From: Methanosarcinales archaeon
GTDB taxonomy: Archaea > Halobacteriota > Methanosarcinia > Methanosarcinales > Methanogasteraceae
DNA: 6,668 bases
Assembly: GCA_030672605.1 (NCBI GenBank)
Contig: DAOVGE010000199.1
Span: 1-6,668 of the forward strand
Direction: 5' to 3'
This document shows, piece by piece, positions 1-5,703 of this stretch. Made by a program: the position numbers and the translations under genes. Each line of letters begins with the position of its first letter. The stretch's first letter is position 1. A model generated the notes under the pieces. The model had not been told where the DNA came from and did no database searches. It saw nothing but the letters and a program-made list of their open reading frames with translations.

Positions 1-808
1 GGTTTAATCTTCCTTACCATAACCGGATCCTCTGGAAGGGTGAAACGGTGCTTGCAACTCGAATTACCAGAGAGCCAGAAAAGAGTGAGCTCGGTGTGAG
101 ACTCTGACCTCACGCCAGTGTTTTTCAAGTCTTCACAAATATCCTCAACTGTAAGTTTTGCTTATGATCGATCGCTTAAGCCTACGACTGCCTGTAATGT
201 CAGATACTCTGGACGGACACGCTCAAACACCTAGCGGGGGGTCGCATTGCCTTGATTAAGCCCGCTGGCAGCGTGCTCACACGTCAGTGAACTCGTGCGT
301 TGCGTCCGTGAACCGGCAGCTTGCACTTCACTTATGCCCGAGCCCCCATCACCCCCCACGGACCACCAGAGCAGTATCAGCCCGCCGCCACCAGCACGCT
401 TGACGTGATCTGCGGGCTTATGGTGATTGCGGCAAAACCACGGCGCTTGCGGGCTCCAGAAGCAAGATGATGCTCGCAGTCCGGGCTCTGATATACGCGA
501 AGACACAACTGTGGTAAAGTGTCAGACTCACAAAGCTTGCGAGAGGAAGTTCGAAGGACATGAAAACAATGTGGTCGTGTCCCGCAAGGGTAGCAATGTC
601 CACATATTCACGTTCGGACTACCATTACAGTTCCTTTCGAAGATATGAAGAGTCTCCGGGGTTTTGGTCACTGCAACGCGATGGTACATAAAGACACATC
701 ATGTTGCGAAAACAGAATTCTATATATTCTTATCTGGAATATAGACTACTCGCCGCTATATATTGTATTAGGACAAATTTTATATAAGGTATCTTCCAAC
801 CCACCGTA
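1..808. other. Gene-poor upstream region, no supportable CDS
   Basis: No reading frame on either strand has both a convincing start and protein-like composition. The stretch from about 230 to 490 is visibly richer in G+C than the rest, with C-runs near 340-360, and overlapping short frames on both strands with low-complexity or Arg/Ser-rich translations. This looks like non-coding or decayed sequence. A frame open from the left edge to a stop at 105-107 (34 codons) could be the tail of an upstream gene, but that length is expected by chance. From about 700 to 790 the sequence turns AT-rich and holds the promoter of the downstream operon, plus two further TATA-like runs at 721-727 and 757-764. 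I recognise no transposase, RNA gene or terminal inverted repeat here. Confidence 0.6.
773..787 (+). promoter_or_regulatory. Archaeal BRE/TATA promoter of the four-gene operon, probably leaderless
   Basis: Positions 773-778 read ACAAAT, an exact fit to the archaeal BRE pattern RNWAAW. They lead directly into the TATA box TTTTATATAA at 778-787. Archaeal transcription normally starts about 26 nt downstream of the TATA centre, here almost exactly at the ATG at 809. There is no Shine-Dalgarno-like sequence just before that ATG (the bases are ccaccgta). Both facts point to a leaderless mRNA. Two other TATA-like runs at 721-727 and 757-764 could be alternative promoters but would leave leaders of roughly 20-60 nt without an obvious ribosome site. 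Confidence 0.7.
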
Positions 809-1927
809 ATGAAAATGAACCGGATTAACGTCGTCTGCCTGGCTATATGTATATCCTTCCTGATGCTTCCCGGAGAACCAGTGTCTGCATGTGATGTTCC
901 AGTGTTCCGTTATGCCATGGAGCGATGGCATGTTGATGTATATGAGATCGTGGTGTTTCATGATGGTCCATTAAACGCCGAAGACACTTCGACGGTCTCG
1001 TGGCTTCTACAGCAGTCTTATGAAAATAACCCGTCTGCCAATTTCCTGGTGACGGTCGTGGATTTGTCAACCGGAGTGGATGGTTCGATGCGTGCTTTAT
1101 GGGAATCGCTCGACTCCCCGGGGCTGCCCTTGCTTGTTGTTCGGCAGCCGGAAAGTGGAATGTACCGTGGAAGTGTCTGGTCGGGTTCGCTATCCATGGA
1201 TTCCGCCAGGAAAATAGTGGACTCCCCGGCGCGACGTGAGATCGCAAAGAGGTTGATGGATGGGGACGCCGCGGGTTTTGTCCTGATAGCTGGTGGTAAC
1301 CCATCACACGATGACGAAGCGGCAAAATTCGTCAGAGAACAGTTATCGATGGCTGAAGATGAGCTTACCCTGTCGCCACAGTTTTTGGAACGAACCGATC
1401 TGGATGAGTTGGGGGCAAAACCGACTCCCGACTTTTCTTTGATCCGACTTTCCCGGAATGATCCTGCTGAAGAGGTCTTTGTCGATATGCTCATGTACTC
1501 TGAGCCCGGTCTCTTTGAATATCAAGAAGACCCCATGTTATTCCCGGTATTTGGCAGGGGCAGAGCCCTCTATGCTCTTGCTGGCAGGGGTATTACAAGA
1601 GATAACATTTACGCTGCCTGTGAAGTCACGATAGGTCCCTGTTCCTGCACAGTTAAGGATGGGAATCCGGGTGTGGATATGTTGATTGTGGCAGACTGGA
1701 ATGTTAGTATCGGGAAGAGCTGGATTGACGAGGATATTCCTCTGGTCGGACTTGGAACAATGGCAGGGAGGAGCGAGGATAACGAATCATGGAATTTTAA
1801 CACCGTGGATTCGGCTAATACTTCGAATATTTTACAGGGAAATATCGTTACTGTTAGTATTGCTACCGTTCTCATTGTTATGATTCTCAGCATATTAGTA
1901 GTTATCAGGAGCGAAAAGAAAAAATGA
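809..1927 (+). CDS. Uncharacterised surface protein: thioredoxin-like pattern, Cys cluster, C-terminal membrane anchor
   Basis: The 372-residue product has an N-terminal signal segment (residues 1-27: K and R, hydrophobic core, cleavage-like PVSA). It continues with C28-D-V-P-V-F-R-Y-A and then a pattern like a thioredoxin fold: strand YEIVVFHDG (45-53), strand NFLVTVVDL (78-86), and strand LPLLVV (106-111) with P107 where thioredoxins have the cis-proline. There is no CxxC, so an ordinary oxidoreductase is unlikely. A second region has PMLFPVFGRGRAL (242-254), then C271-x6-C278-S-C280 and NPGVD (286-290). Residues 345-366 form one transmembrane helix followed by a basic cytoplasmic tail ending KKK, so the bulk faces outside. 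N-x-S sequons lie at N298, N325 and N337. V-S-A-C at 25-28 also resembles a lipobox, so Cys28 could be lipidated. The stop overlaps the next start by 4 nt, tying it to the ABC transporter. The ATG at 815 is an alternative start. From memory it resembles hypothetical proteins of planctomycete-type bacteria; function unknown. Confidence 0.9.
   Translation: MKMNRINVVCLAICISFLMLPGEPVSACDVPVFRYAMERWHVDVYEIVVFHDGPLNAEDTSTVSWLLQQSYENNPSANFLVTVVDLSTGVDGSMRALWESLDSPGLPLLVVRQPESGMYRGSVWSGSLSMDSARKIVDSPARREIAKRLMDGDAAGFVLIAGGNPSHDDEAAKFVREQLSMAEDELTLSPQFLERTDLDELGAKPTPDFSLIRLSRNDPAEEVFVDMLMYSEPGLFEYQEDPMLFPVFGRGRALYALAGRGITRDNIYAACEVTIGPCSCTVKDGNPGVDMLIVADWNVSIGKSWIDEDIPLVGLGTMAGRSEDNESWNFNTVDSANTSNILQGNIVTVSIATVLIVMILSILVVIRSEKKK
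1908..1911 (+). promoter_or_regulatory. Candidate ribosome binding site, first permease
   Basis: GGAG lies 12 nt before the ATG at 1924, inside the end of the preceding gene. The spacing is longer than usual, so initiation may instead depend on reinitiation at the ATGA overlap (1924-1927). Confidence 0.4.
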
Positions 1928-3222
1928 CAACCAGGGATCTCGTAAGAAAGGAAATAAAGTACCATAAGCTTGCATTTATACTGTGTCTTCTATCAGTAAT
2001 CGTTGCTACAGGGGTTTTTGCTGGCGAACTGACGGTTCTCAAGGCTCACGATATAGAGACTAATTCCATACTGACCGAGAAGGAGATGCAGACTGAAGAC
2101 GAGATGGAGCAGATGGAAGCGTATTACCGAAGGATAATGGAAGAACATGGATTTAACCTGTTGATCCTGCCGAAAGGTCAGAATCTGGATAATTTCTATG
2201 CCGAGGGGTACGCGTCAAAATTTATGCCTGAAGAATACGTGGACCGGCTGGCAGAGTCCGATATCCCGTCAATCGCTCATCTTGTACCAGTTATTGAGCA
2301 GAAGATACGGTGGCAGGAGGAACATAACCGCACAATCCTGCTTCTAGGAACCCAGTACGAAATGCCGTTGATTGAGAGCGCCACAAGACCACGATCACCT
2401 GTTGAGGTTGCTCCTGGCAGGATCGTTCTGGGCTATGAACTCTGGGATAGTCTCAATCCGGAGGTTGGTGATACCGTGGAACTGCTGGGTGCTGCGTTTG
2501 AAGTGGAGGGGCACCAACCCCAGCGCGGGACAAAGGAAGACATCACCGTATGGATAGATCTCGATCAGGCACAAAGCTTGCTTGGCAGAGAGAATCAGAT
2601 CAATGCAATTCAGGCGGTGCAGACATATTCCACTAATCCTGATTTTAGTTCCCTGCGGGAGGATATCACCCGTATTTTACCGGATACGCAGGTTGTTATA
2701 CTGGAAAACGAGGCTACAACCCTGGCAAAAGCAATCGACAGAGCGAAAGAAACAGCAGAATTTTCTTTAGCCAGAGAACAGGAAGATCGCTTAAAACTAC
2801 GCGTTGAAATGGAGACATTTGCCTCCTGGCTGATCCCGATAGTCGCAATCGCTAGCATGATGCTGATTGTTCTGTTGACTCTGGCAAATGTCCGGGAGCG
2901 GAGTTACGAGATTGCCATACTGCGCACCCTCGGTTACAGGTCGCGTCAGATCTGGAGTCTCTTTCTAACAAAAGCTCTCCTTATTGGAGTTATCGGGGCG
3001 ACTCTGGGGTACATCATCGGTTTTCTTGCTGCTGCGGCTCTTGGCACAGGATTAGGATTAGGATCAGGACCGGAAACGATCGCAGCACTATTCGATGTGC
3101 GGATACTCGTGAGTGTCATGGTAGCAGCACCGGGCATGTCACTGCTTGCAAGTCTGGCGCCGGCGATGGTTGCTGCTCGCCGTGACCCTGCAGACCTTCT
3201 TAGGGAGAGTAACAATGCTTGA
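1924..3222 (+). CDS. ABC transporter permease, FtsX/MacB type (first paralogue, cysteine-free ectodomain)
   Basis: The 432-residue protein has the four-helix plan of the FtsX/MacB/LolC-E superfamily. TM1 is at about 14-34, followed by a large extracytoplasmic domain (about 36-298), TM2 at 299-321, TM3 at 348-373 and TM4 at 394-419. Directly after TM2 comes the family's cytoplasmic coupling segment, NVRERSYEIAILRTLGYRS (322-340), which contacts the ATPase. The C-terminus has the usual RRDPADLLR. The ectodomain begins with an acidic heptad-like helix (about 50-75) and returns through a second charged helix (about 265-297), which could form a stalk. Its only cysteine, C21, is in TM1. It is clearly paralogous to the gene at 3883, with more than half of residues identical by eye, yet it has H197-Q198 and T234/S236 where the paralogue has Cys-His and Cys-x-Cys. 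The start is fixed by the ATGA overlap and by alignment to the paralogue. Family assignment is secure; substrate and direction of transport are unknown. Confidence 0.93.
   Translation: MTTRDLVRKEIKYHKLAFILCLLSVIVATGVFAGELTVLKAHDIETNSILTEKEMQTEDEMEQMEAYYRRIMEEHGFNLLILPKGQNLDNFYAEGYASKFMPEEYVDRLAESDIPSIAHLVPVIEQKIRWQEEHNRTILLLGTQYEMPLIESATRPRSPVEVAPGRIVLGYELWDSLNPEVGDTVELLGAAFEVEGHQPQRGTKEDITVWIDLDQAQSLLGRENQINAIQAVQTYSTNPDFSSLREDITRILPDTQVVILENEATTLAKAIDRAKETAEFSLAREQEDRLKLRVEMETFASWLIPIVAIASMMLIVLLTLANVRERSYEIAILRTLGYRSRQIWSLFLTKALLIGVIGATLGYIIGFLAAAALGTGLGLGSGPETIAALFDVRILVSVMVAAPGMSLLASLAPAMVAARRDPADLLRESNNA
3048..3069 (+). repeat. Short hexanucleotide tandem repeat inside the first permease
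   Basis: About three and a half copies of AGGATT (the later ones AGGATC and AGGA) encode the Leu-Gly-rich extracytoplasmic loop between TM3 and TM4. This loop is four residues longer than in the paralogue, which fits expansion by replication slippage. Confidence 0.6.
3202..3209 (+). promoter_or_regulatory. Ribosome binding site setting the ATPase start
   Basis: AGGGAGAG ends 5 nt before the ATG at 3215, a good purine-rich match to the 16S 3' end at normal spacing. It supports 3215 over the upstream in-frame ATG at 3146, which would add 23 residues that ABC ATPases of this family do not have and would overlap the permease by 77 nt. Confidence 0.7.
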
Positions 3223-3877
3223 AATAGAGAATCTTGACAAGATGTACAATGGACCCGACGGGGTTTTGAGAGCGGTGGACGATGTATCGTTCCATGTAAA
3301 GACCGGTGAATTCGTGGCGATGCAGGGGGCAAGCGGCAGCGGGAAGACAACTGTCCTCCTCTGCGCTGGTGGGCTACAGGCACCTGACAGGGGACATGCC
3401 ATCATTGATGGGACGGATCCATATCGCATGACGCCGGATGAACGTGCACAGTTCCGTGCGTCCAACATCGGATTCGTCTTCCAGCAGTTTCATCTTATCC
3501 CGTACTTGAGCGTGATTGATAACGTGCTGGCGCCATCCGGGGCGCTGCCAGACCAAAACGTCAATGGACGGGCGCAAGAACTTATTGAACGTTTCAATCT
3601 GAGTGCCCGCGCTGACCACAAACCATCAGAACTCAGTACCGGAGAGCAGCAGCGAACAGCGATGGCACGGGCTCTCTTGAACAATCCTATGCTTTTGCTT
3701 GCTGACGAACCTACCGGAAATCTTGATAAAGAGAATGCTATGATCGTCCTCAATTATCTCTGGGAGTTTGCAGAGTCAGGAGGCGCTGTGCTGATGGTTA
3801 CCCATAGCGAGGAGGCGGCATCGTATGCCCATCGAACAATCCATCTTAAGAACGGGAAACTTCTGGCATCCGAGTGA
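3215..3877 (+). CDS. ABC transporter ATPase, LolD/MacB/FtsE type
   Basis: This 220-residue nucleotide-binding protein energises the neighbouring permeases from the cytoplasmic face. All ABC elements are visible: aromatic A-loop residue Y11, Walker A GASGSGKTT (38-46), Q-loop in FVFQQF (Q90), signature LSTGEQQR (140-147), Walker B MLLLADEP (159-166) with catalytic E165, D-loop GNLD (168-171) and H-loop H197 in VTHS. The length and the LADEPTGNLD block are typical of the LolD/MacB/FtsE/SalX group that pairs with FtsX-type permeases. The signature departs from the common LSGGQQQR at two places (T142, E144) but keeps the key Ser and Gly, so activity is expected. The start codon lies inside the last codons of the first permease (8-nt overlap), and the second permease follows within 5 nt. 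One ATPase gene between two permease genes suggests an ATPase homodimer serving a permease heterodimer. Confidence 0.95.
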   Translation: MLEIENLDKMYNGPDGVLRAVDDVSFHVKTGEFVAMQGASGSGKTTVLLCAGGLQAPDRGHAIIDGTDPYRMTPDERAQFRASNIGFVFQQFHLIPYLSVIDNVLAPSGALPDQNVNGRAQELIERFNLSARADHKPSELSTGEQQRTAMARALLNNPMLLLADEPTGNLDKENAMIVLNYLWEFAESGGAVLMVTHSEEAASYAHRTIHLKNGKLLASE

Positions 3878-3878
3878 T
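3872..3878 (+). promoter_or_regulatory. Candidate ribosome binding site, second permease
   Basis: GAGTGAT spans the ATPase stop codon and resembles the anti-SD complement GAGGTGAT with one base missing. It sits 4 nt before the ATG at 3883, favouring that start over the GTG at 3874, whose GTGA would overlap the ATPase stop. Confidence 0.45.
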
Positions 3879-3882
3879 AACA

Positions 3883-5175
3883 ATGACTGACTTCTGGCAT
3901 CTTGTAAGAAAAGAGGCAACTCATCGCAAGCTTACGTTTGCACTCTGTCTTCTCGCGATAGTAATCGCTGCCTCCGTACTTGTCGGTGAACTGACAGTTC
4001 TCAAAGCCCATGACCTGCAGACCGATTTTATACTTGAAGAGAAGGAACAGAGGCTTGAAGACGAGATGGCGAAGATGGAAGATGATTACCGGAAGATCGC
4101 ATTGGAACTCGGGTTAAACGTGCTCATTTTACCGGAAGGTGAGAATCCGGATGATTTCTATGCCGAAGGATACACATCGAAGTTTATGCTCGAGGAATAC
4201 ATTGACCGGGTGGCAGAATCCAATCTGGTGACGATCAATCACCTGTTACCGATTCTTGAGCAGAAGATACGATGGACTGAGCAGGGAAACCGGACAATCA
4301 TGCTCGTGGGAACCAGGGGCGAGACGCCGGTCTCATGGAAGCCGCCTGAGAAACAGAAACCCATGCCCACGACTGTCGGGGTTGCCCCTGGAAAGATCGT
4401 TCTCGGGTATGAGCTCTGGGATAGCCTGAACGTGGAGGTTGGCGATACGGTTGAGCTGCTTGGCGAGAATTTTGAAGTGGATAAGTGCCACTCAAGACGC
4501 GGAACGATAGATGACATCACCGCATGGATCGATCTGGGGCAGGCGCAACACCTGCTTGGCATGGAAGGCAGTATCAGTGGAATCAGGTTGCTCCAGTGTC
4601 TCTGCGAAGGTTATGACCCCCCCACCTTGAAACGCAACATTGAAGAGATCCTGCCCGGCACGCAGGCAATTCTCCTTGAGAACAAGGCTTTGACCAGATG
4701 GGAGGCACGCAGCAACGCAAAAGCCGTAGCAAAATCTTCTTTAGCCAGGGAACTTGCGCACCGCTCGAAACTCCGGGGTGAAATAGAGTCTTTTGTCGCT
4801 TTATTAATCCCGATCGTCTCCATTGTCAGTATGGCGCTGATCGGTGTCTTGACCCTGAACAACGTCCGTGAGCGGAGGCAGGAAATCGCCATACTGCGCA
4901 CACTCGGCTACAGATCACGTCAGATTCTTAATCTCTTTCTTGCAAAGGCACTCCTTCTTGGAATTATCGGAGCGACTCTGGGATATCTCATCGGTTTTTC
5001 TGTCGCCCTGGCTCCTGGTACCGGATCAGTAGCAGGAACGATCGCATCGTTATTCGATGTACGGATACTGGCGATGACACTGGTGGCAGCGCCTGGCATG
5101 TCACTACTTGCAAGCTGGGTGCCGGCACTGATCGCTGCTCGCGAGGATCCGGCAGATATCTTGCGAGCGGGGTAA
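3883..5175 (+). CDS. ABC transporter permease, FtsX/MacB type (second paralogue, cysteine-bearing ectodomain)
   Basis: The 430-residue protein has the same architecture as the first permease: TM1 at about 16-35, large extracytoplasmic domain (36-302), TM2 at 303-325, coupling segment NVRERRQEIAILRTLGYRS (327-345), TM3 at 353-376, TM4 at 394-419, and terminal EDPADILR. The ectodomain starts with a charged helix (about 50-75) and has a second one (about 270-300). Unlike its paralogue it carries ectodomain cysteines: C202-H203 and C239-L-C241. These could bind a metal or form a disulfide (inference). It also has a 4-residue longer, Pro/Lys-rich loop near 150-165. The ATG at 3883 is preferred because it gives MTDFWHLVRK, aligning with the MTTRDLVRK start of the paralogue. 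A GTG at 3874 in the same frame is the alternative and adds three residues. It is the last gene of the operon. The pairing with the ATPase is well supported; the cargo is not. Confidence 0.93.
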   Translation: MTDFWHLVRKEATHRKLTFALCLLAIVIAASVLVGELTVLKAHDLQTDFILEEKEQRLEDEMAKMEDDYRKIALELGLNVLILPEGENPDDFYAEGYTSKFMLEEYIDRVAESNLVTINHLLPILEQKIRWTEQGNRTIMLVGTRGETPVSWKPPEKQKPMPTTVGVAPGKIVLGYELWDSLNVEVGDTVELLGENFEVDKCHSRRGTIDDITAWIDLGQAQHLLGMEGSISGIRLLQCLCEGYDPPTLKRNIEEILPGTQAILLENKALTRWEARSNAKAVAKSSLARELAHRSKLRGEIESFVALLIPIVSIVSMALIGVLTLNNVRERRQEIAILRTLGYRSRQILNLFLAKALLLGIIGATLGYLIGFSVALAPGTGSVAGTIASLFDVRILAMTLVAAPGMSLLASWVPALIAAREDPADILRAG

Positions 5176-5218
5176 CAGATGCAAACGGAAAAATATCGAT
5201 ATGTGGCTGTTTCCGAGA

Positions 5219-5234
5219 CTTTCTAATTTCTTCT
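5219..5234 (+). terminator. Possible T-rich archaeal terminator after the operon
   Basis: A pyrimidine-rich stretch with several short T-runs lies 44 nt past the last stop codon of the operon. Archaeal RNA polymerase can terminate at U-rich tracts without a hairpin. The T-runs are short (three at most), so this is weak support. Confidence 0.25.
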
Positions 5235-5301
5235 GGTCGGTTGAAAAAACATGATGCTGATCCTGCAAACACTATTACGATTGGATTGGCGAAACCCGTA
5301 A

Positions 5302-5378
5302 AATCGTGTTAATCTGCGCCTGATAAGGGTTTTTAGACCCAGATTAACACAGATTACGCAGATTAATGGTGTAGATTA
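5302..5378. repeat. AGATTA repeat cluster with a long, bistable inverted repeat
   Basis: The hexamer AGATTA occurs four times, at 5341, 5351, 5360 and 5373. The left arm GTGTTAATCTG (5306-5316) is the perfect reverse complement of CAGATTAACAC (5340-5350). With one bulged A (5351) the stem extends to 5302-5316 against 5340-5355. The same left arm can instead pair as TTAATCTGCG (5309-5318) with CGCAGATTAA (5357-5366), so two hairpins compete. A small GGGT...ACCC pairing lies in the loop. It resembles a dispersed palindromic repeat, possibly present elsewhere in the genome, but only one copy is in this window. Confidence 0.7.
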
Positions 5379-5421
5379 CTTTTCAGATCGATAGCGACCC
5401 ATTCTGGCAGTTGTGTATACA

Positions 5422-5462
5422 TGAGACAATCCGGTATAACCGGAAAATAACAAAACGTCTCA
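5422..5462. repeat. Nested inverted repeat, candidate operator or RNA hairpin
   Basis: An inner perfect dyad TCCGGT-ATA-ACCGGA (5430-5444) is enclosed by an outer pair TGAGAC (5422-5427) and GTCTCA (5457-5462). The inner part is a 6-bp, G+C-rich stem with a 3-nt loop. It lies about 120-180 nt upstream of the phosphoesterase promoter. As DNA it could be a regulator site; as RNA, a hairpin at the end of the operon transcript. Confidence 0.5.
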
Positions 5463-5527
5463 CATATTTCCTGAGCGAAGATGATTACGCTCTGCATTGG
5501 CGATGAACCGGTGGTCAGTAACCAAAT

Positions 5528-5541
5528 AATCTATATAGATT
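5528..5541. repeat. 14-bp perfect palindrome AATCTATATAGATT
   Basis: This perfect palindrome with no spacer lies 45 nt upstream of the BRE of the phosphoesterase promoter. It could be a site for a dimeric regulator, or simply an AT-rich TATA-like sequence. Confidence 0.4.
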
Positions 5542-5585
5542 CTGGTGTCAACCATAGGCAAATTACTCCTACATATATCATTTGT

Positions 5586-5600
5586 GCAAATATTATATAT
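5586..5600 (+). promoter_or_regulatory. Archaeal BRE/TATA promoter of the metallophosphoesterase gene
   Basis: GCAAAT (5586-5591) matches the BRE pattern RNWAAW and runs into the TATA box TATTATATAT (5591-5600). It matches the operon promoter at 773-787 in 12 of 15 positions. The expected transcription start is near 5622, giving a leader of about 80 nt before the ATG at 5704. This gene is therefore probably transcribed separately from the ABC operon. Confidence 0.6.
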
Positions 5601-5689
5601 CATATCATCCTATGCTGGTATCGGGTGGTCGAGATGCCCTCCTCTGCTGTAAATTCCCGATCCGGCGATCGATCACCAGCGTAAACCGT

Positions 5690-5694
5690 GAGGA
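5690..5694 (+). promoter_or_regulatory. Ribosome binding site of the metallophosphoesterase gene
   Basis: GAGGA sits 9 nt before the ATG at 5704, a normal Shine-Dalgarno match and spacing. It fixes this start and contrasts with the operon's first gene, which has none. Confidence 0.65.
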
Positions 5695-5703
5695 ATAACA
5701 ACT

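Larger units (their letters stand above)
5176..5703. other. Intergenic region with repeats, dyads and a promoter
   Basis: I see no supportable gene in this 528-nt gap. From left to right it holds a small palindrome ATATCGATAT (5193-5202), a pyrimidine-rich run that may end the operon (5219-5234), an AGATTA-repeat/inverted-repeat element (5302-5378), a nested dyad (5422-5462), a 14-bp palindrome (5528-5541), and a BRE/TATA promoter (5586-5600) with a leader of about 80 nt. An open frame at 5481-5684 has no recognisable protein character and runs through the promoter. Confidence 0.7.

Noticed and set aside
3..107. Possible C-terminal end of an upstream gene entering from the left edge
   Set aside because: 34 open codons occur by chance in about one in five frames, and the peptide is not recognisable.
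231..506. 91-codon frame on the minus strand over the G+C-rich patch
   Set aside because: The translation is low-complexity (Gly, Ser, Arg runs) and open frames of this size are expected by chance in G+C-rich sequence.
427..648. 73-codon open frame with a Cys/His-containing segment (CQTHKAC...H)
   Set aside because: It lacks a ribosome site, has no continued domain, and its composition is like the surrounding non-coding sequence. The Cys/His spacing matches no zinc motif I can name.
843..1325. 160-codon minus-strand frame inside the first operon gene
   Set aside because: It is a shadow of a well-supported + strand gene, with His/Pro/Arg-rich translation and no family features.
3146..3214. 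23-residue N-terminal extension of the ATPase from an upstream ATG
   Set aside because: It is read from permease coding sequence in another frame. The ribosome site at 3202-3209 and the family start pattern MLEIENL favour 3215.
5302..5378. CRISPR array or tRNA-like element at the AGATTA repeats
   Set aside because: Repeat units are only 6-10 nt with spacing of 9-13 nt, too short for CRISPR, and the fold is a simple hairpin rather than a cloverleaf.
5481..5684. 67-codon frame in the intergenic region
   Set aside because: It crosses the palindrome and the BRE/TATA promoter, has no ribosome site and no protein-like pattern.
5634..5684. 16-residue upstream open frame in the phosphoesterase leader, possibly a regulatory peptide
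   Set aside because: No ribosome site and no run of regulatory codons; it is just the tail of the larger spurious frame.
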